Source: Bradyrhizobium sp. CB82 (GTDB taxonomy: Bacteria > Pseudomonadota > Alphaproteobacteria > Rhizobiales > Xanthobacteraceae). Taken from it: a stretch of 64,000 nt of DNA. Under the pieces are notes generated by a model that was not told the DNA's origin, did no database searches, and was given only the letters and a program-made list of their open reading frames with translations. Below are positions 16,630 through 26,599 of the stretch, in pieces; position 1 is the first letter of the stretch; each line of letters opens with the position of its first letter. The DNA is taken from contig NZ_CP121650.1 in the NCBI RefSeq assembly GCF_029714405.1, positions 2,981,001 through 3,045,000 of the forward strand, written 5' to 3'. Position numbers and translations under genes: made by a program.

Positions 16630-18758
16630 GATGCAAGCTCCATTGCTGCGATCAGCCTTTCGCGCGTGATCGGCAGGTCGCGCACGCGGATGCCGAGGCA
16701 ATCGAACACTGCATTCGCAATCGCCGCCGTCACCGGTCCGTGCGCGGCTTCGCCGGCGCCGACCGGCGCGATCTCTGGTCGCTGGATGACGTCGACGTCG
16801 ACAACCGGCACCTCGCTGAAGGTCAGGATCGGATAGTCCGTCCAGGATGTGGAGGTGATGCGTGTGCGGTCGAAGCGGACACGCTCCTTCAAAACCCAGC
16901 TGGTGGCCTGGATCGCGCCGCCCTCGATCTGGTTGATCACCCCATCCGGATTGATGGCCTCGCCCACGTCGACCGCGAGCGTCAGCCGTTTGACACGGAT
17001 GTCCTCTTCGCCTTCGATTTCTGCGATCGCCGCGCAATAGGCGCCGGTGTTCTTGTAGCGCGCGAAGCCGAGGCCGTAGCCGATGCCGGTCTTCTGTTCC
17101 GGTTTCCATTTCGCACGCGCCGCGACGGCGCGGATCACATCCTTGGGTCGCTCGTCTCGCAAATGGCGCAGCCTGAACTGGACGGGATCTTCGCCGCTGA
17201 TGGCCGCGATCTCGTCGAGCATGGATTCGATCGCGAACACATTGCCCTGCGCGCCAAGCGTCCGTAGCGCCGAGGTGCGTATGGGCATGGTCAGGAGGCG
17301 GTGGCTTTCGATCGTCCAGGCGGGCAGCTCATAGAGCGGAACGGAGTTGCGGTCGCCGCCACCGCCATTGGCCGCCGGAGGATCGGACGAGATCAGGCGC
17401 GGGTAGGGCGTTGCGAGCTCGGTTGCCGCGAGCAGGGCAGGCTGCGCCGCGCGTCCCGGCCGGGCGGTGTGGCCGTTGCTCCAGATCGCGTGCCGCCAGC
17501 CAACGATCTCGCTATGCGCATCGAGATCGGCCTCGATCTCGATCGTCATCGCCGCACCGAACGGCGCATGCGACATTTCATCGTGCCGCGACCATTGCAC
17601 CCGCACCGGCCGCCCGCCGGCTCGCTTTGCGAGCAGCACCGCGTCGAGCGCGACGTCATCGGCCGCATTGTGACCGTAGCAGCCGGCGCCTTCCATGTGC
17701 TCGACGATGATGCTTTCGACCGGCAGCTTCAGCACGATGGCGAGGTCGGCGCGCAGCATGTAGACGCCCTGGCTGTGTGTCCAGACGCGGACGCGATCTC
17801 GCTCCCATTGTGCCATGGCGCAGGACGGTGCGATCGAGGCATGCGCGATATACGGACGGGTGTATTGCCGGCGGAGCCTGCGCGCGACCTGCTTCGGCGC
17901 GGCCGCTGTTTTGGTGTCGATGACTCTGGTCTCGACCGGCTGGCTCCTGAGGAACGCAGCCAGATTGTCCTCGTCCGGCAGCGGCTCGCCCGCCGACCAT
18001 GTCGCGCCCTTGCGCAATGCTTTCAACGCGGCCTCGGCCCCGTCCTCGGTCTCGCTGACGATACCTGCGAAGCTGCCGTCCCGCACGATGGCGATGAACC
18101 CGGCAACCGCGCGCGCGGCGGTTTCATCGAGCGCAACGAGCCTTGCGCCCGACACCTCCGGCCGCAGCACGCGGCCATGCAGCATGTTCGCCAGCGGCGT
18201 GTCGTGAATGAAGCGCGGCCGCGCGAACACCTTGTCGGGAATGTCGATCCGTTGAACGGATTGCCCGGCCAGGCTGCGCGCGGCGGCCGGCTTCGCGACC
18301 GTTTCCGCGGTCGCGCTGCGATCGAGCGAGACCTCGCCGGCAAGCTCCCAATAGCTGGTCCGGACATTGCCCGGTCCGGACATCGTGCCGTCGTCGATGT
18401 CGAGCGTCGATGCATCGACGCCGAGCCGTTCCGACGCCGCTGCGAGGAACAGCCGGCGCACCTCGGCGCAGATCTGGCGAAGCGCGCGGCCGGATTGCTG
18501 GATCGAGAGGCTGCCCGAGGTGACGCCTTCGTTCGGGCTTGCGGCCGTCGAGGCGCGTATCATCGCGATCCGGCCGATATCGACGTCGAGCTCGTCGGCG
18601 GCGATCTGGGCCAGCGCCGTGACGATGCCCTGGCCGATCTCGACCTTGCCTGGCGAGATCGCCACGCGTCCGTCGGGCGTGAACTTCACCCAGGACGACA
18701 GCCTTGGATTGGCAGCCAGGCTGGGCGACAGTTGCGGAGGAGGCGGCGGTGTGCTCAT
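16626..18758 (-). CDS. Xanthine dehydrogenase family protein, molybdopterin-binding large subunit
   Basis: A 710-residue aldehyde-oxidase/isoquinoline-oxidoreductase type subunit. It begins near the molybdopterin-binding part (SPGKVEIGQGIVTALAQIAADELDVD) and ends with GAGEAAHGP, where Glu is the catalytic base of the family. It overlaps the small-subunit gene by four bases and the ModA-like gene by four bases. The pair should hydroxylate an N-heterocycle or aldehyde. No FAD subunit is present, as in two-subunit isoquinoline-type enzymes that pass electrons to a cytochrome. Confidence 0.87.
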   Translation of the reverse strand: MSTPPPPPQLSPSLAANPRLSSWVKFTPDGRVAISPGKVEIGQGIVTALAQIAADELDVDIGRIAMIRASTAASPNEGVTSGSLSIQQSGRALRQICAEVRRLFLAAASERLGVDASTLDIDDGTMSGPGNVRTSYWELAGEVSLDRSATAETVAKPAAARSLAGQSVQRIDIPDKVFARPRFIHDTPLANMLHGRVLRPEVSGARLVALDETAARAVAGFIAIVRDGSFAGIVSETEDGAEAALKALRKGATWSAGEPLPDEDNLAAFLRSQPVETRVIDTKTAAAPKQVARRLRRQYTRPYIAHASIAPSCAMAQWERDRVRVWTHSQGVYMLRADLAIVLKLPVESIIVEHMEGAGCYGHNAADDVALDAVLLAKRAGGRPVRVQWSRHDEMSHAPFGAAMTIEIEADLDAHSEIVGWRHAIWSNGHTARPGRAAQPALLAATELATPYPRLISSDPPAANGGGGDRNSVPLYELPAWTIESHRLLTMPIRTSALRTLGAQGNVFAIESMLDEIAAISGEDPVQFRLRHLRDERPKDVIRAVAARAKWKPEQKTGIGYGLGFARYKNTGAYCAAIAEIEGEEDIRVKRLTLAVDVGEAINPDGVINQIEGGAIQATSWVLKERVRFDRTRITSTSWTDYPILTFSEVPVVDVDVIQRPEIAPVGAGEAAHGPVTAAIANAVFDCLGIRVRDLPITRERLIAAMELAS

Positions 18759-19225
18759 GGCGCGGCCATTTCCGATGCTGCGCGCAGCACCGCCCGCACC
18801 ATGCGATTCTGCGAGCCGCAGCGGCAGAGGTTGCGATCGAGCGCTTCCCTGACCTCCGCCTCGGTCGGCGACGGCTTGCGTTGCAGCAGTGCCGCTGCAC
18901 TGATCAAAATGCCCGGCACGCAATAGCCGCATTGCATCGCCTGTTCGGCGATGAAGGCGCTCTGCAACGGGTGCGGATGTTCGGGCGTGCCGAGGCCCTC
19001 CACGGTCGTGACGTCCTTGCCGGCTACCGACCACAGCGGCATGTCGCAGGAGGCGAGCGCGTGGCCGTCGACCATGACGTAGCACGCGCCGCATTCATTG
19101 GCGCCGCAACCGAAATGGCTGCCCGTGAGGCCAAGCTGGCCGCGCAGCGCTGCGAGCAGCATCTGATCGGAATCGGTGTCGATCGCGGTGTCGGAGCCGT
19201 TCAGGCGAAATCGAATGGTTGGCAT
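18755..19225 (-). CDS. (2Fe-2S)-binding small subunit of molybdenum hydroxylase
   Basis: A 156-residue protein with two iron-sulfur sites: plant-ferredoxin type CGANECGACYVMVDG, and the helical CGYCVPG plus CRCGS site. The two-cluster layout and length match small subunits of isoquinoline or nicotinate dehydrogenase-like enzymes. It precedes and overlaps its large-subunit gene. Confidence 0.92.
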   Translation of the reverse strand: MPTIRFRLNGSDTAIDTDSDQMLLAALRGQLGLTGSHFGCGANECGACYVMVDGHALASCDMPLWSVAGKDVTTVEGLGTPEHPHPLQSAFIAEQAMQCGYCVPGILISAAALLQRKPSPTEAEVREALDRNLCRCGSQNRMVRAVLRAASEMAAP

Positions 19226-19234
19226 TTCCGGACC

Positions 19235-20209
19235 TCAGGACTTGTCGAACTTCTTGACGACATCGGCCCATTTCACGATGTCGCCGCGCAGGAATTTTTC
19301 GAACTCATCCGGCGTCATCGTCATCGGCACCGCGCCCTGTTCCGTCCATAGTTTGACGATCTCGGGCCGCTTCACCAGTGCCGTGACGGCTGCGTTGAGC
19401 TTGTCGATGACCGGTTTCGGCGTGCCCGCCGGTGCCATCAGGCCGAGCCAGATGGTTGCCTCATAGCCTGGTACGCCGGCTTCGCCTGCGGTCGGAACGT
19501 TGGGCAACACCGCGGAGCGCTGCTTGCCGGTGGTTGCGAGCGCGCGAACCTGATTCTCGGCGACGTTGGGTGCCATCGCCGGGACCGCGTCGATCATCAT
19601 CTGCACCTGTCCGCCGATCACGCCGCTGCGTGCCTCGCCGCTGTTGCGATAGGGGACGTGCACGACGTCGATTTCGGCCATGGCTTTGAACAACTCGCCC
19701 GCCATGTGATAGGGCGTGCCCTGTCCCGATGACGCGTAGTTCAGCCTGCCTGGCTGCGACTTGGCGAGCGCGATGAACTCGGAAATCGACTTCGCCGGCA
19801 CGGAAGGGTGAACCACGATGACGAGATCGGAATAGTTCACCGGCGCGATCGGCGCGAGGTCGCGCATCAGATCGTATTTGCGCTGCGCAGGTGTCAGCAG
19901 CGATTCGTTCGCGGTCTGGGTGTTGGACATCATCAAGAGCGTGTAACCGTCGGCCTGCGACTTCGCGGCTTCCAGCGTGCCGATGACGCCGCCGGCGCCG
20001 GAGCGGTTCTCGATCACGAAGGGCTGGCCGAAGCTCTCTTGGAGGACGTTCCCGATCAGCCGCGCGGCAACATCGGCGGGACCCCCGGGGCCGAAGGGGA
20101 CGATGATCCGGACCGCATGTGTGGGATAATCCTGCGCGAAACAGCGCGGCGTGGAGAACAGGGTGAGCAGCCCGGCGGCCAATGCCAGCGCGAATCCTGG
20201 GCGCGTCAT
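19235..20209 (-). CDS. Tripartite tricarboxylate transporter substrate-binding protein (Bug family)
   Basis: A 324-residue periplasmic protein with a signal peptide (ALALAAGLLTLFSTPRCFA). The Bug fold is marked by VRIIVPFGPGGPADVAARL, FVIENRSGAGG and DGYTLLMM. ATG 20209 follows GGAGGCGGGC. No TctA or TctB membrane partners are in the window, as is common for this over-represented family. It heads the leftward operon with the molybdenum hydroxylase genes, nine bases away, and may bind that enzyme's substrate or inducer. Confidence 0.9.
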   Translation of the reverse strand: MTRPGFALALAAGLLTLFSTPRCFAQDYPTHAVRIIVPFGPGGPADVAARLIGNVLQESFGQPFVIENRSGAGGVIGTLEAAKSQADGYTLLMMSNTQTANESLLTPAQRKYDLMRDLAPIAPVNYSDLVIVVHPSVPAKSISEFIALAKSQPGRLNYASSGQGTPYHMAGELFKAMAEIDVVHVPYRNSGEARSGVIGGQVQMMIDAVPAMAPNVAENQVRALATTGKQRSAVLPNVPTAGEAGVPGYEATIWLGLMAPAGTPKPVIDKLNAAVTALVKRPEIVKLWTEQGAVPMTMTPDEFEKFLRGDIVKWADVVKKFDKS

Positions 20210-20422
20210 GCCCGCCTCCCTCTGTCGTTCTTGTTGACCGTCACTGTAACGGCAGGCCAAGTCGCCTGTCGACGCCTCACAAAGTCGATCTGGCTGGGAA
20301 TATTGTGCGGTTTCCGGTGTGGCTACGCCGCGGAACAGGCCGCGTCGGCCTGAGCTATTTGCATGGGCAATCCCGGATAAATGGGCTCGGCTGGCCGGTA
20401 CTTTGATGTTACGAACTTGCCC

Positions 20423-22513
20423 ATGAACCAGCACGCCAAGATCGCGATCCGCCATTCCACCTGTCCGCACGACTGCCCGTCGGCCTGCGCGCTCGATGTC
20501 GAGGTCATCGAAGGCCGCAGCATCGGCCGCGTCCGCGGCTCGAAACAGCAGACCTATACGGCGGGCGTCGTCTGCGCCAAGGTCGCGCGCTATGCCGAAC
20601 GCATCCATCACCCCGAGCGGCTGATATATCCGATGCGGCGCACGGGGCCGAAAGGTTCGGGCCAGTTTGCGCGGATCTCCTGGGAGGAGGCGCTGGACGA
20701 GATCGGGCATCGCTTCAACGCGGCCGAGCGCGAATTCGGCGCCGAGGCGGTCTGGCCCTATTACTACGCCGGCACCATGGGGCTGGTCATGCGCGACGGC
20801 CTCAACCGCCTCACGCATGTGAAGAAATATTCACGCTTCTATTCGACGATCTGCGCCAACGTCGCACGCGTCGGCTTTGCGGTGGGAGCCGGCAAGATCG
20901 CCGGCGTCGACCCGCGCGAGATGGGTGTCTCCGACCTCGTGGTGATCTGGGGCACCAACGCCGTCAACACCCAGGTCAATGTGATGACGCACGCCTCCCG
21001 TGCCCGCAAGGAGCGTGGCGCGAGGATCGCCGCCGTCGACATCTACAACAACGAGACCATGAAGCAGGCTGACATCAAGATCATCCTGCGTCCCGGCACC
21101 GACGGCGCGTTCGCCTGCGGCGTCATGCATGTCCTGTTCCGCGACGGCTATGCCGACCGCGCCTATATGGACAAATACACGGATTGTCCGGGTGAGCTCG
21201 AAGCGCATCTGAAGACGCGCACGCCGGAATGGGCGTCCGCGATCTGCGGCGTTCCGGTCGCCGAGATCGAGGCCTTTGCGAAGGCGGTCGGCGAGACCAA
21301 GCGGACGTTCTTCCGCCTCGGCTACGGCTTCAGCCGCAGCCGCAACGGTGCGGCCCAGATGCATGCCGCGGCCTGCATCCCCGCGGTGACCGGCGCCTGG
21401 CAATATGAGGGCGGCGGTGCCTTCTTCAACAATTACGCGCTATGGCACTTCGACGAATCCATCATCGAAGGCCACGAGGCGATCGATCGCTCGACGCGCG
21501 CGCTCGACCAGTCCAAGATCGGCCGCATCCTGACCGGAGATGCGGAGGCCCTACACGGCGGGGGGCCGGTCAAGGCGATGCTGATCCAGAACACCAACCC
21601 TGTGACGGTCGCGCCGGAGCAGATGCTGGTGCGGCAGGGTTTTGCGCGCGAGGACCTGTTCGTGGCGGTGCACGAGCAGTTCATGACCGAGACGGCGCAG
21701 ATGGCCGACATCGTGCTGCCGGCGACCATGTTCATGGAGCATGACGATCTCTATTACGGCGGTGGTCATCAGCACATCTCGGTCGGGCCCAAGCTGATCG
21801 ACCCGCCCGGTGAGTGCCGCTCCAACCACGAGGTGCTCCAGGCATTGGCGCCGCGTCTTGGTGCAAGGCATCAGGGTTTCGAGATGTCGGCGCGCGAATT
21901 GATCGACGCGACGCTGAAGCTGAGCGGCCACGGCGATGTCGAGGCGCTCGAGGCGGATATCTGGCGCGATCTCCAGCCGGACTTCCGTACGTCGCACTTT
22001 CTCGACGGTTTTGCGCACGCCGACAAGAAATTCCACTTCAAGGCCGACTGGGTGCATCCGCCGTTCGGCCTGATGATGGGCGATTTCGACAAGATGCCGT
22101 CGCTGCCAGACCATTGGGCCGTGATCGAAGAGGCCGATCGGGACCATCCGTTCCGGCTGGCGACGAGCCCCTCGCGCAGCTTCCTCAACACGACCTTCAA
22201 CGAGACGCCATCCTCGCAGGCCCGCGAGGGCAAGCCGAGCGTGATGGTCCATCCCCTGGACGCCGCCTCGCTCGAAATCGCCGAGGGCGACGCGGTGACG
22301 CTCGGCAACACCCGCGGCGAGACGACGCTCATTGCAACGTTGTTCGACGGAGTGCAGCGTGGCGTGCTGATCGCGGAGTCCGTCCATCCGAACAGGAACC
22401 ACATCGGTGGCCGCGGCATCAACGTGCTGACCGGCGCGGACACGATCGCGCCGATCGGTGGCGCGCCGTTTCACGACAACAAGGTCTGGCTGAAGAAGGC
22501 GGCGAACGCCTGA
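20423..22513 (+). CDS. Molybdopterin oxidoreductase (DMSO reductase / formate dehydrogenase superfamily)
   Basis: A 696-residue enzyme with an N-terminal 4Fe-4S site (CPHDCPSAC, fourth Cys in GVVCAKV). Conserved guanine-dinucleotide contacts follow (VVIWGTNAVNTQVN, MLIQNTNPVTVAPE), with a C-terminal dinucleotide-binding domain. There is no twin-arginine signal, so it is cytoplasmic. ATG 20423 gives MNQHAK just before the iron-sulfur site. No electron-transfer subunit is adjacent. It diverges from the hydroxylase operon; the substrate is not evident. Confidence 0.88.
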   Translation: MNQHAKIAIRHSTCPHDCPSACALDVEVIEGRSIGRVRGSKQQTYTAGVVCAKVARYAERIHHPERLIYPMRRTGPKGSGQFARISWEEALDEIGHRFNAAEREFGAEAVWPYYYAGTMGLVMRDGLNRLTHVKKYSRFYSTICANVARVGFAVGAGKIAGVDPREMGVSDLVVIWGTNAVNTQVNVMTHASRARKERGARIAAVDIYNNETMKQADIKIILRPGTDGAFACGVMHVLFRDGYADRAYMDKYTDCPGELEAHLKTRTPEWASAICGVPVAEIEAFAKAVGETKRTFFRLGYGFSRSRNGAAQMHAAACIPAVTGAWQYEGGGAFFNNYALWHFDESIIEGHEAIDRSTRALDQSKIGRILTGDAEALHGGGPVKAMLIQNTNPVTVAPEQMLVRQGFAREDLFVAVHEQFMTETAQMADIVLPATMFMEHDDLYYGGGHQHISVGPKLIDPPGECRSNHEVLQALAPRLGARHQGFEMSARELIDATLKLSGHGDVEALEADIWRDLQPDFRTSHFLDGFAHADKKFHFKADWVHPPFGLMMGDFDKMPSLPDHWAVIEEADRDHPFRLATSPSRSFLNTTFNETPSSQAREGKPSVMVHPLDAASLEIAEGDAVTLGNTRGETTLIATLFDGVQRGVLIAESVHPNRNHIGGRGINVLTGADTIAPIGGAPFHDNKVWLKKAANA

Positions 22514-22637
22514 AAGTTCCGATCGCCGCGCGTCCGAGCCAATTTGCGTCGAGGCGCTAGGCGATAGATTGCGCTTGCGCTCGACGTCCGACCTGCCGCA
22601 AATGGCCTGCAAGAAAGCGCAAACAGGCGAGCGAGCC

Positions 22638-23420
22638 ATGACCGATACAAGCAGCGTCATCACCGAGAAGCGCGGGCAGGCGTTCTGGATCACCATCAAC
22701 CGTCCGGAGAAGCGCAATGCGCTCAATGGCGAGGTGATCGCGAGCATCGCCAAGGGCTACCGCGACGCGCATGACGACAAGGACGTTCGTGTCATCGTGC
22801 TCACCGGGGCGGGCGACAAGGCGTTTTGTGCCGGCGCCGACTTGCAGAATTCCGGCGCCGCCTTCGCGATGGATTTTTCCAGGCCCAACGTCGACTACGC
22901 CGATCTGTTGCGCTTGTCGCAGGATGCGACGAAGCCGGCGATCGCGCGCCTCAGTGGCGTCTGCATGGCCGGCGGCATGGGCCTGTTGTGCATGACCGAC
23001 ATGGCGGTCGCCGCCGATCACGTCATTTTTGGCCTGCCGGAGGTCAAGGTCGGCGTGTTTCCGATGCAGGTCCTGAGCCTGTTGAAGAACATCGCGCCGC
23101 CGCGGCTCGTCAACGAATGGGCGCTGACGGGCGAGCCGTTCGATGCCAGGGTTGCGCAGGCGGCGGGCCTCCTCAACTACGTCGTGCCCGCGGCCGAGCT
23201 TGACGCCAAGGTCGACTGGCTGATCGGCCGTATCGTCGACAAATCGCCGACCGCGATCCGCCGCGGCAAGTACGCGATGCGCGCCATCGCCTCGATGTCG
23301 TTCGACGAGAGCATCGCCTATACCGAGAGCCAGATCGCGCTGCTCGCGATGACCGAGGACGCCAAGGAAGGCCTGAAGGCATTCAGCGAAAAGCGCAAGC
23401 CTTCGTGGACAGGGAAATAA
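22638..23420 (+). CDS. Enoyl-CoA hydratase/isomerase family protein
   Basis: A 260-residue crotonase-fold protein. The CoA and oxyanion-hole regions are visible as GDKAFCAGADL and GVCMAGGMGLL. ATG 22638 is the first start after the preceding gene that gives the usual N-terminus. The frame ends 60 bases before the integrase gene of the conjugative element, so this is the last chromosomal gene on the left flank. Confidence 0.9.
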   Translation: MTDTSSVITEKRGQAFWITINRPEKRNALNGEVIASIAKGYRDAHDDKDVRVIVLTGAGDKAFCAGADLQNSGAAFAMDFSRPNVDYADLLRLSQDATKPAIARLSGVCMAGGMGLLCMTDMAVAADHVIFGLPEVKVGVFPMQVLSLLKNIAPPRLVNEWALTGEPFDARVAQAAGLLNYVVPAAELDAKVDWLIGRIVDKSPTAIRRGKYAMRAIASMSFDESIAYTESQIALLAMTEDAKEGLKAFSEKRKPSWTGK

Positions 23421-23480
23421 GCATTCCAAATCGCCAGGCTCCCGGTTTAAGTCTCCTGAGAGCTCTCAATGCTCGGGCCG

Positions 23481-24770
23481 TCAGTCTTGCTGGTGAGTAG
23501 CGGCAATTCCGACAAAGGCTGCTTTTGCTCGCTCCTCACGGCGCTTCTTGGAGCCTGCGATCAGCTGTTTGCGCGTGCGCTTGGCGTAGGTGGGCAATTG
23601 GCGAGCCGAGCGGTGGCGGCCAGCGGCCCGTAATTCAGCATCCGTGAGATCGCTGTCTGCACCTTCAGTGAAACCACCGTGACGGAACGAGGTAAAAGAG
23701 AGTTCACTTCGAAGCCCAGCTGCAGCCACGATCTTTTTTACGACACGCCGCAAATAGCGCAGGTCCTTGCGGTCTGTGATCCATGGGAGCGGGTCGGGCG
23801 ACCTGCGATGTTCGTGATCCCGCCGGAAGACCAGCCCCGAGATCACGTTTCCCTTGATGGCATCGAGCTCCGCCATCAGTTCGGGGAAGAGAGGCTCGCC
23901 CATTTCGTCGAATAGTGGCCACCAGGCTTCCTCGCCGTTTTTCGGATGCACAATCCTTACGCTGTTTGGCCGCTCATTTGGCCGATAGTGCGAGATCTCG
24001 AAGGCGCCGAATACGTGCTCTTCGCGTTGCAGCCACTCCCATGTCAATAGCGCGGCCGTTCCGACGGAGCGGTATCCGAGTTTCTTCGCCACTGCCCTGA
24101 AGGCTACGAGTTCGTCCCAAGTCGCCGTGGGCGTCTGGCGGGTAGGCTGGCCAGGCGCACGGGTCTTCAGCCCCATTCGCGAAAATGGATTGATAGCCGG
24201 CACTTTCGCTTCTTGAGCACGCTGCCCAACAAACCAAGCGCGCCTGCAAGAGGCCATGGCTGCATTCGCAAAGCGGCGACGCTCGCGCTTGACGACGTTA
24301 CCACATCCGTCCCTGTGCTCCACAAAGAGCAGTTTTGCGTAGATTGCGTCAACGAATCCCTTCGTAAAATCAGAGAGTTGCTTGGAGCCCGCGCGGCTCC
24401 CGTCCTTCAGCGTGTGGTTGGCAAAGAGGGCAAGTCCCTGCCTATATAAACGCTGTGTGTTGTGATCGATCTCCCTCCATTTCTGGTGGGTTTCGAAGAT
24501 ACCGATCAGCCAATCGAACGTGCCGGGCACAGGAGAAGGCGGAACCATGTCGGTCAAACCTCTAGAACGCCAACTGTCGAAGGCTGGAAGTAAGATATTC
24601 TCCGCTCGCTCGACGGCTGCAGCGTAGTCCTCCCCCAATGCTTCAGCCTTGACGTGGCAGCCCTGCTTGCGGGCCCAGGTCGGCGGCTCAAAGAAGTATG
24701 CCCATCCACCACTCTTCAATGGAATTTGTCGGCAGTAGCGCGGAAGCCTTGATCCACGGGATGACTTCAT
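23481..24770 (-). CDS. Tyrosine recombinase / phage-type integrase
   Basis: A 429-residue site-specific recombinase. Catalytic-domain landmarks are LTWEWLQREEHVFG for the first Arg region, FRHGGFTEGAD for the H-xx-G/Arg box, GRHRSARQLPTY for the second His and nucleophile Tyr. The N-terminal part holds an arm-binding and SAM-like core domain. It overlaps the excisionase-like gene upstream by four bases. It sits at the left edge of the element and should catalyse its integration and excision. No tRNA lies next to it. Confidence 0.87.
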   Translation of the reverse strand: MKSSRGSRLPRYCRQIPLKSGGWAYFFEPPTWARKQGCHVKAEALGEDYAAAVERAENILLPAFDSWRSRGLTDMVPPSPVPGTFDWLIGIFETHQKWREIDHNTQRLYRQGLALFANHTLKDGSRAGSKQLSDFTKGFVDAIYAKLLFVEHRDGCGNVVKRERRRFANAAMASCRRAWFVGQRAQEAKVPAINPFSRMGLKTRAPGQPTRQTPTATWDELVAFRAVAKKLGYRSVGTAALLTWEWLQREEHVFGAFEISHYRPNERPNSVRIVHPKNGEEAWWPLFDEMGEPLFPELMAELDAIKGNVISGLVFRRDHEHRRSPDPLPWITDRKDLRYLRRVVKKIVAAAGLRSELSFTSFRHGGFTEGADSDLTDAELRAAGRHRSARQLPTYAKRTRKQLIAGSKKRREERAKAAFVGIAATHQQD

Positions 24771-25144
24771 ACGAGAGATACCAAGTTTTCCGATCTATCT
24801 GGATCCATTGTTCTCACGGGGGCTGCGAAGTTATCGATAGCGGCCTTCGACCAAATTGGCTGTCTCGCGCGTCCAGTTCCGCGATAGCCAATGGGAGGTG
24901 GTGCCTCGCCGCGCCTAACGGCGCGTGCGAGTTCACCTGTATCGCGATAATCGAGGTAGGCAGCGGCCATATCGGCGCGCATGAGTGCAGGCCAGGTGCC
25001 GATGGGCGGATAACGAGCAGGAGGGGCAGGGCGCATTGCCATGAGCGCAGGTGTCAAGGCTGTGCCATCAGTAGTGAGAACTTTTGACAGGCTCCTGCCC
25101 TGTGCAAGACGCGAAGGTACCGATTTAGCTGGTTCATCTTGCAC
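24767..25144 (-). CDS. Excisionase-like helix-turn-helix protein paired with integrase
   Basis: Up to 125 residues from a GTG start; internal starts at 25039 and 25033 are also possible. The segment MRADMAAAYLDYRDTGELAR with GTGRARQPIWSKAAIDNF has the shape of AlpA/excisionase winged helix proteins. It is translationally coupled to the integrase. Its likely role is to steer the recombinase to excision or to regulate it; direct evidence is lacking. Confidence 0.6.
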   Translation of the reverse strand: MQDEPAKSVPSRLAQGRSLSKVLTTDGTALTPALMAMRPAPPARYPPIGTWPALMRADMAAAYLDYRDTGELARAVRRGEAPPPIGYRGTGRARQPIWSKAAIDNFAAPVRTMDPDRSENLVSLV

Positions 25145-26599
25145 TCAGTCTTTCTTGTACCCCTTGCGAGCATAGTTCCGCGTGGTCTTGTCAACGGCAC
25201 CTTCGATTTTGCAAGCAAGACGGCGTCAGAGAAAAGGAGAGCAGAGAATCCGTCTGAGAATCGGTTAGCGTGGCGTGAAAATAGGACGGGCGATGTAGCT
25301 AGCAGAGACGATCATAGTCGCGCGCGGATGGTCGCAAGTCGAGTTCGATCAGAACGCTGGCCGCAAGGCGGCGCAGACGACGGCAGCGCTTCGCTGTCCC
25401 GTTTTTGGAATGCCGGCACCTGAGCCGTATCTGGGCCGTCAAGAGCACCGTCACCTAGGACGCGGGTCTTGTAGGACGCTTGTCATGCGGATCACTAGCT
25501 GCGTTACCAAATGGCCACACTTGCCGGACCAACTCCCGGCCCGCCTAAACGCCGGTACGAGCAACACGGCTTAGCTGAGTGCGAAGTTCGATCTGGCGGT
25601 CGGAGCGCAATTGCGCCGATGCGCGGCGAAATTGATCGGCAAGTAGCGAAGCGCTTCGGCTCCCGCAGATCTATGAATAGCCAATCCAACAGGACGGATG
25701 CAAGCTGTTGGCGCTCCAACGCCCATCCTCGCCCTCTGACTGAGAGTCAGCTGAATCTGATGGATTATCAGCGCTCAATCCGACAAACTTGTTGCTCAAC
25801 CCGCATTGGAAACCGCAGCAAGTCTTCTCTTTGTCGGAATGGTCCGCATCCTACGTGCCTCGGCGGTAGATGGATTTCTCCTGGTGCTCAGCTGAAGTTC
25901 GTAAGTATTCGCGAGGTTGCGATCAGGGGTATCGCCGCCATGAAGCAATCGCTGCCGCTGAGACAATTTTGACCCGCCTCTTTGCGCGTGCAGCATTTGC
26001 CGCAACAGGCTCTCGTGAACCGAGCCGCGCTGCGTCTCGGCCGACGGCTTCGATCCCTCACGCGCAATATGTGTCTCTCGCCGGAGGCACTCGGTCCCGG
26101 GTTCTGTCGCGTTCCGCGCCGGCGCTATGCTAACCCTCCTGCGGGTGCCTTCTTAACCGGTCTCGAGACTGCAGTCGGTCCCGCGTCCCGCTCAACGGCG
26201 GCGCTATGCTGACGCTCCTGCGGCTGCTTCCTTTTCGCCCGCCGTCGCGCGCCTCCGCTTGCTCGGCATTCATTGTGGCTGCGTTGCAGCCAGAAGGTGC
26301 GCCCTACAATGCCTTCCTGGTCTGCCATCAAAGCCCGAACGATCTGCGTCGTGGCCGCGTGGGGAGTATGAGGCGGCTTGAAGGACGCGGCTCGGCTCGG
26401 AAGAAGAGTGAGAGGGGTGGGTGGATTTCCGCGACGGGTTGAAAGCCGAGAGAGAGGCTCTTGGCTGCCCGCCGTGGAGAATCGAAATGGCGAAAGCTGT
26501 CCAAAAAAGCACTATGTCCCGAACCCGCGACATTACCTTCAACCGGCCGGTGCTGGCGCGCCATCCGGTTGAGCACATCGGCGAGCGGGAGGCCGCGTG
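25145..26599. other. Long non-coding region inside the element
   Basis: About 1.45 kb with no frame that resembles a protein; the longer frames are rich in Arg, Ser and Pro. A 30-base imperfect direct repeat starting GCGCTATGCT occurs at 26122 and 26201, each followed by CTCCTGCGG. The region could hold integrase-binding arms, a promoter for the Toprim gene, or the remains of lost genes. Confidence 0.5.

Noticed and set aside
17301..18926. Plus-strand frame of 541 residues opposite the molybdenum hydroxylase
   Set aside because: A shadow of a high-GC gene on the other strand; the minus-strand frame has clear domains.
21551..22753. Minus-strand frame of 400 residues opposite the molybdopterin oxidoreductase
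   Set aside because: Antisense shadow of a well-supported gene, with no protein-like motifs.
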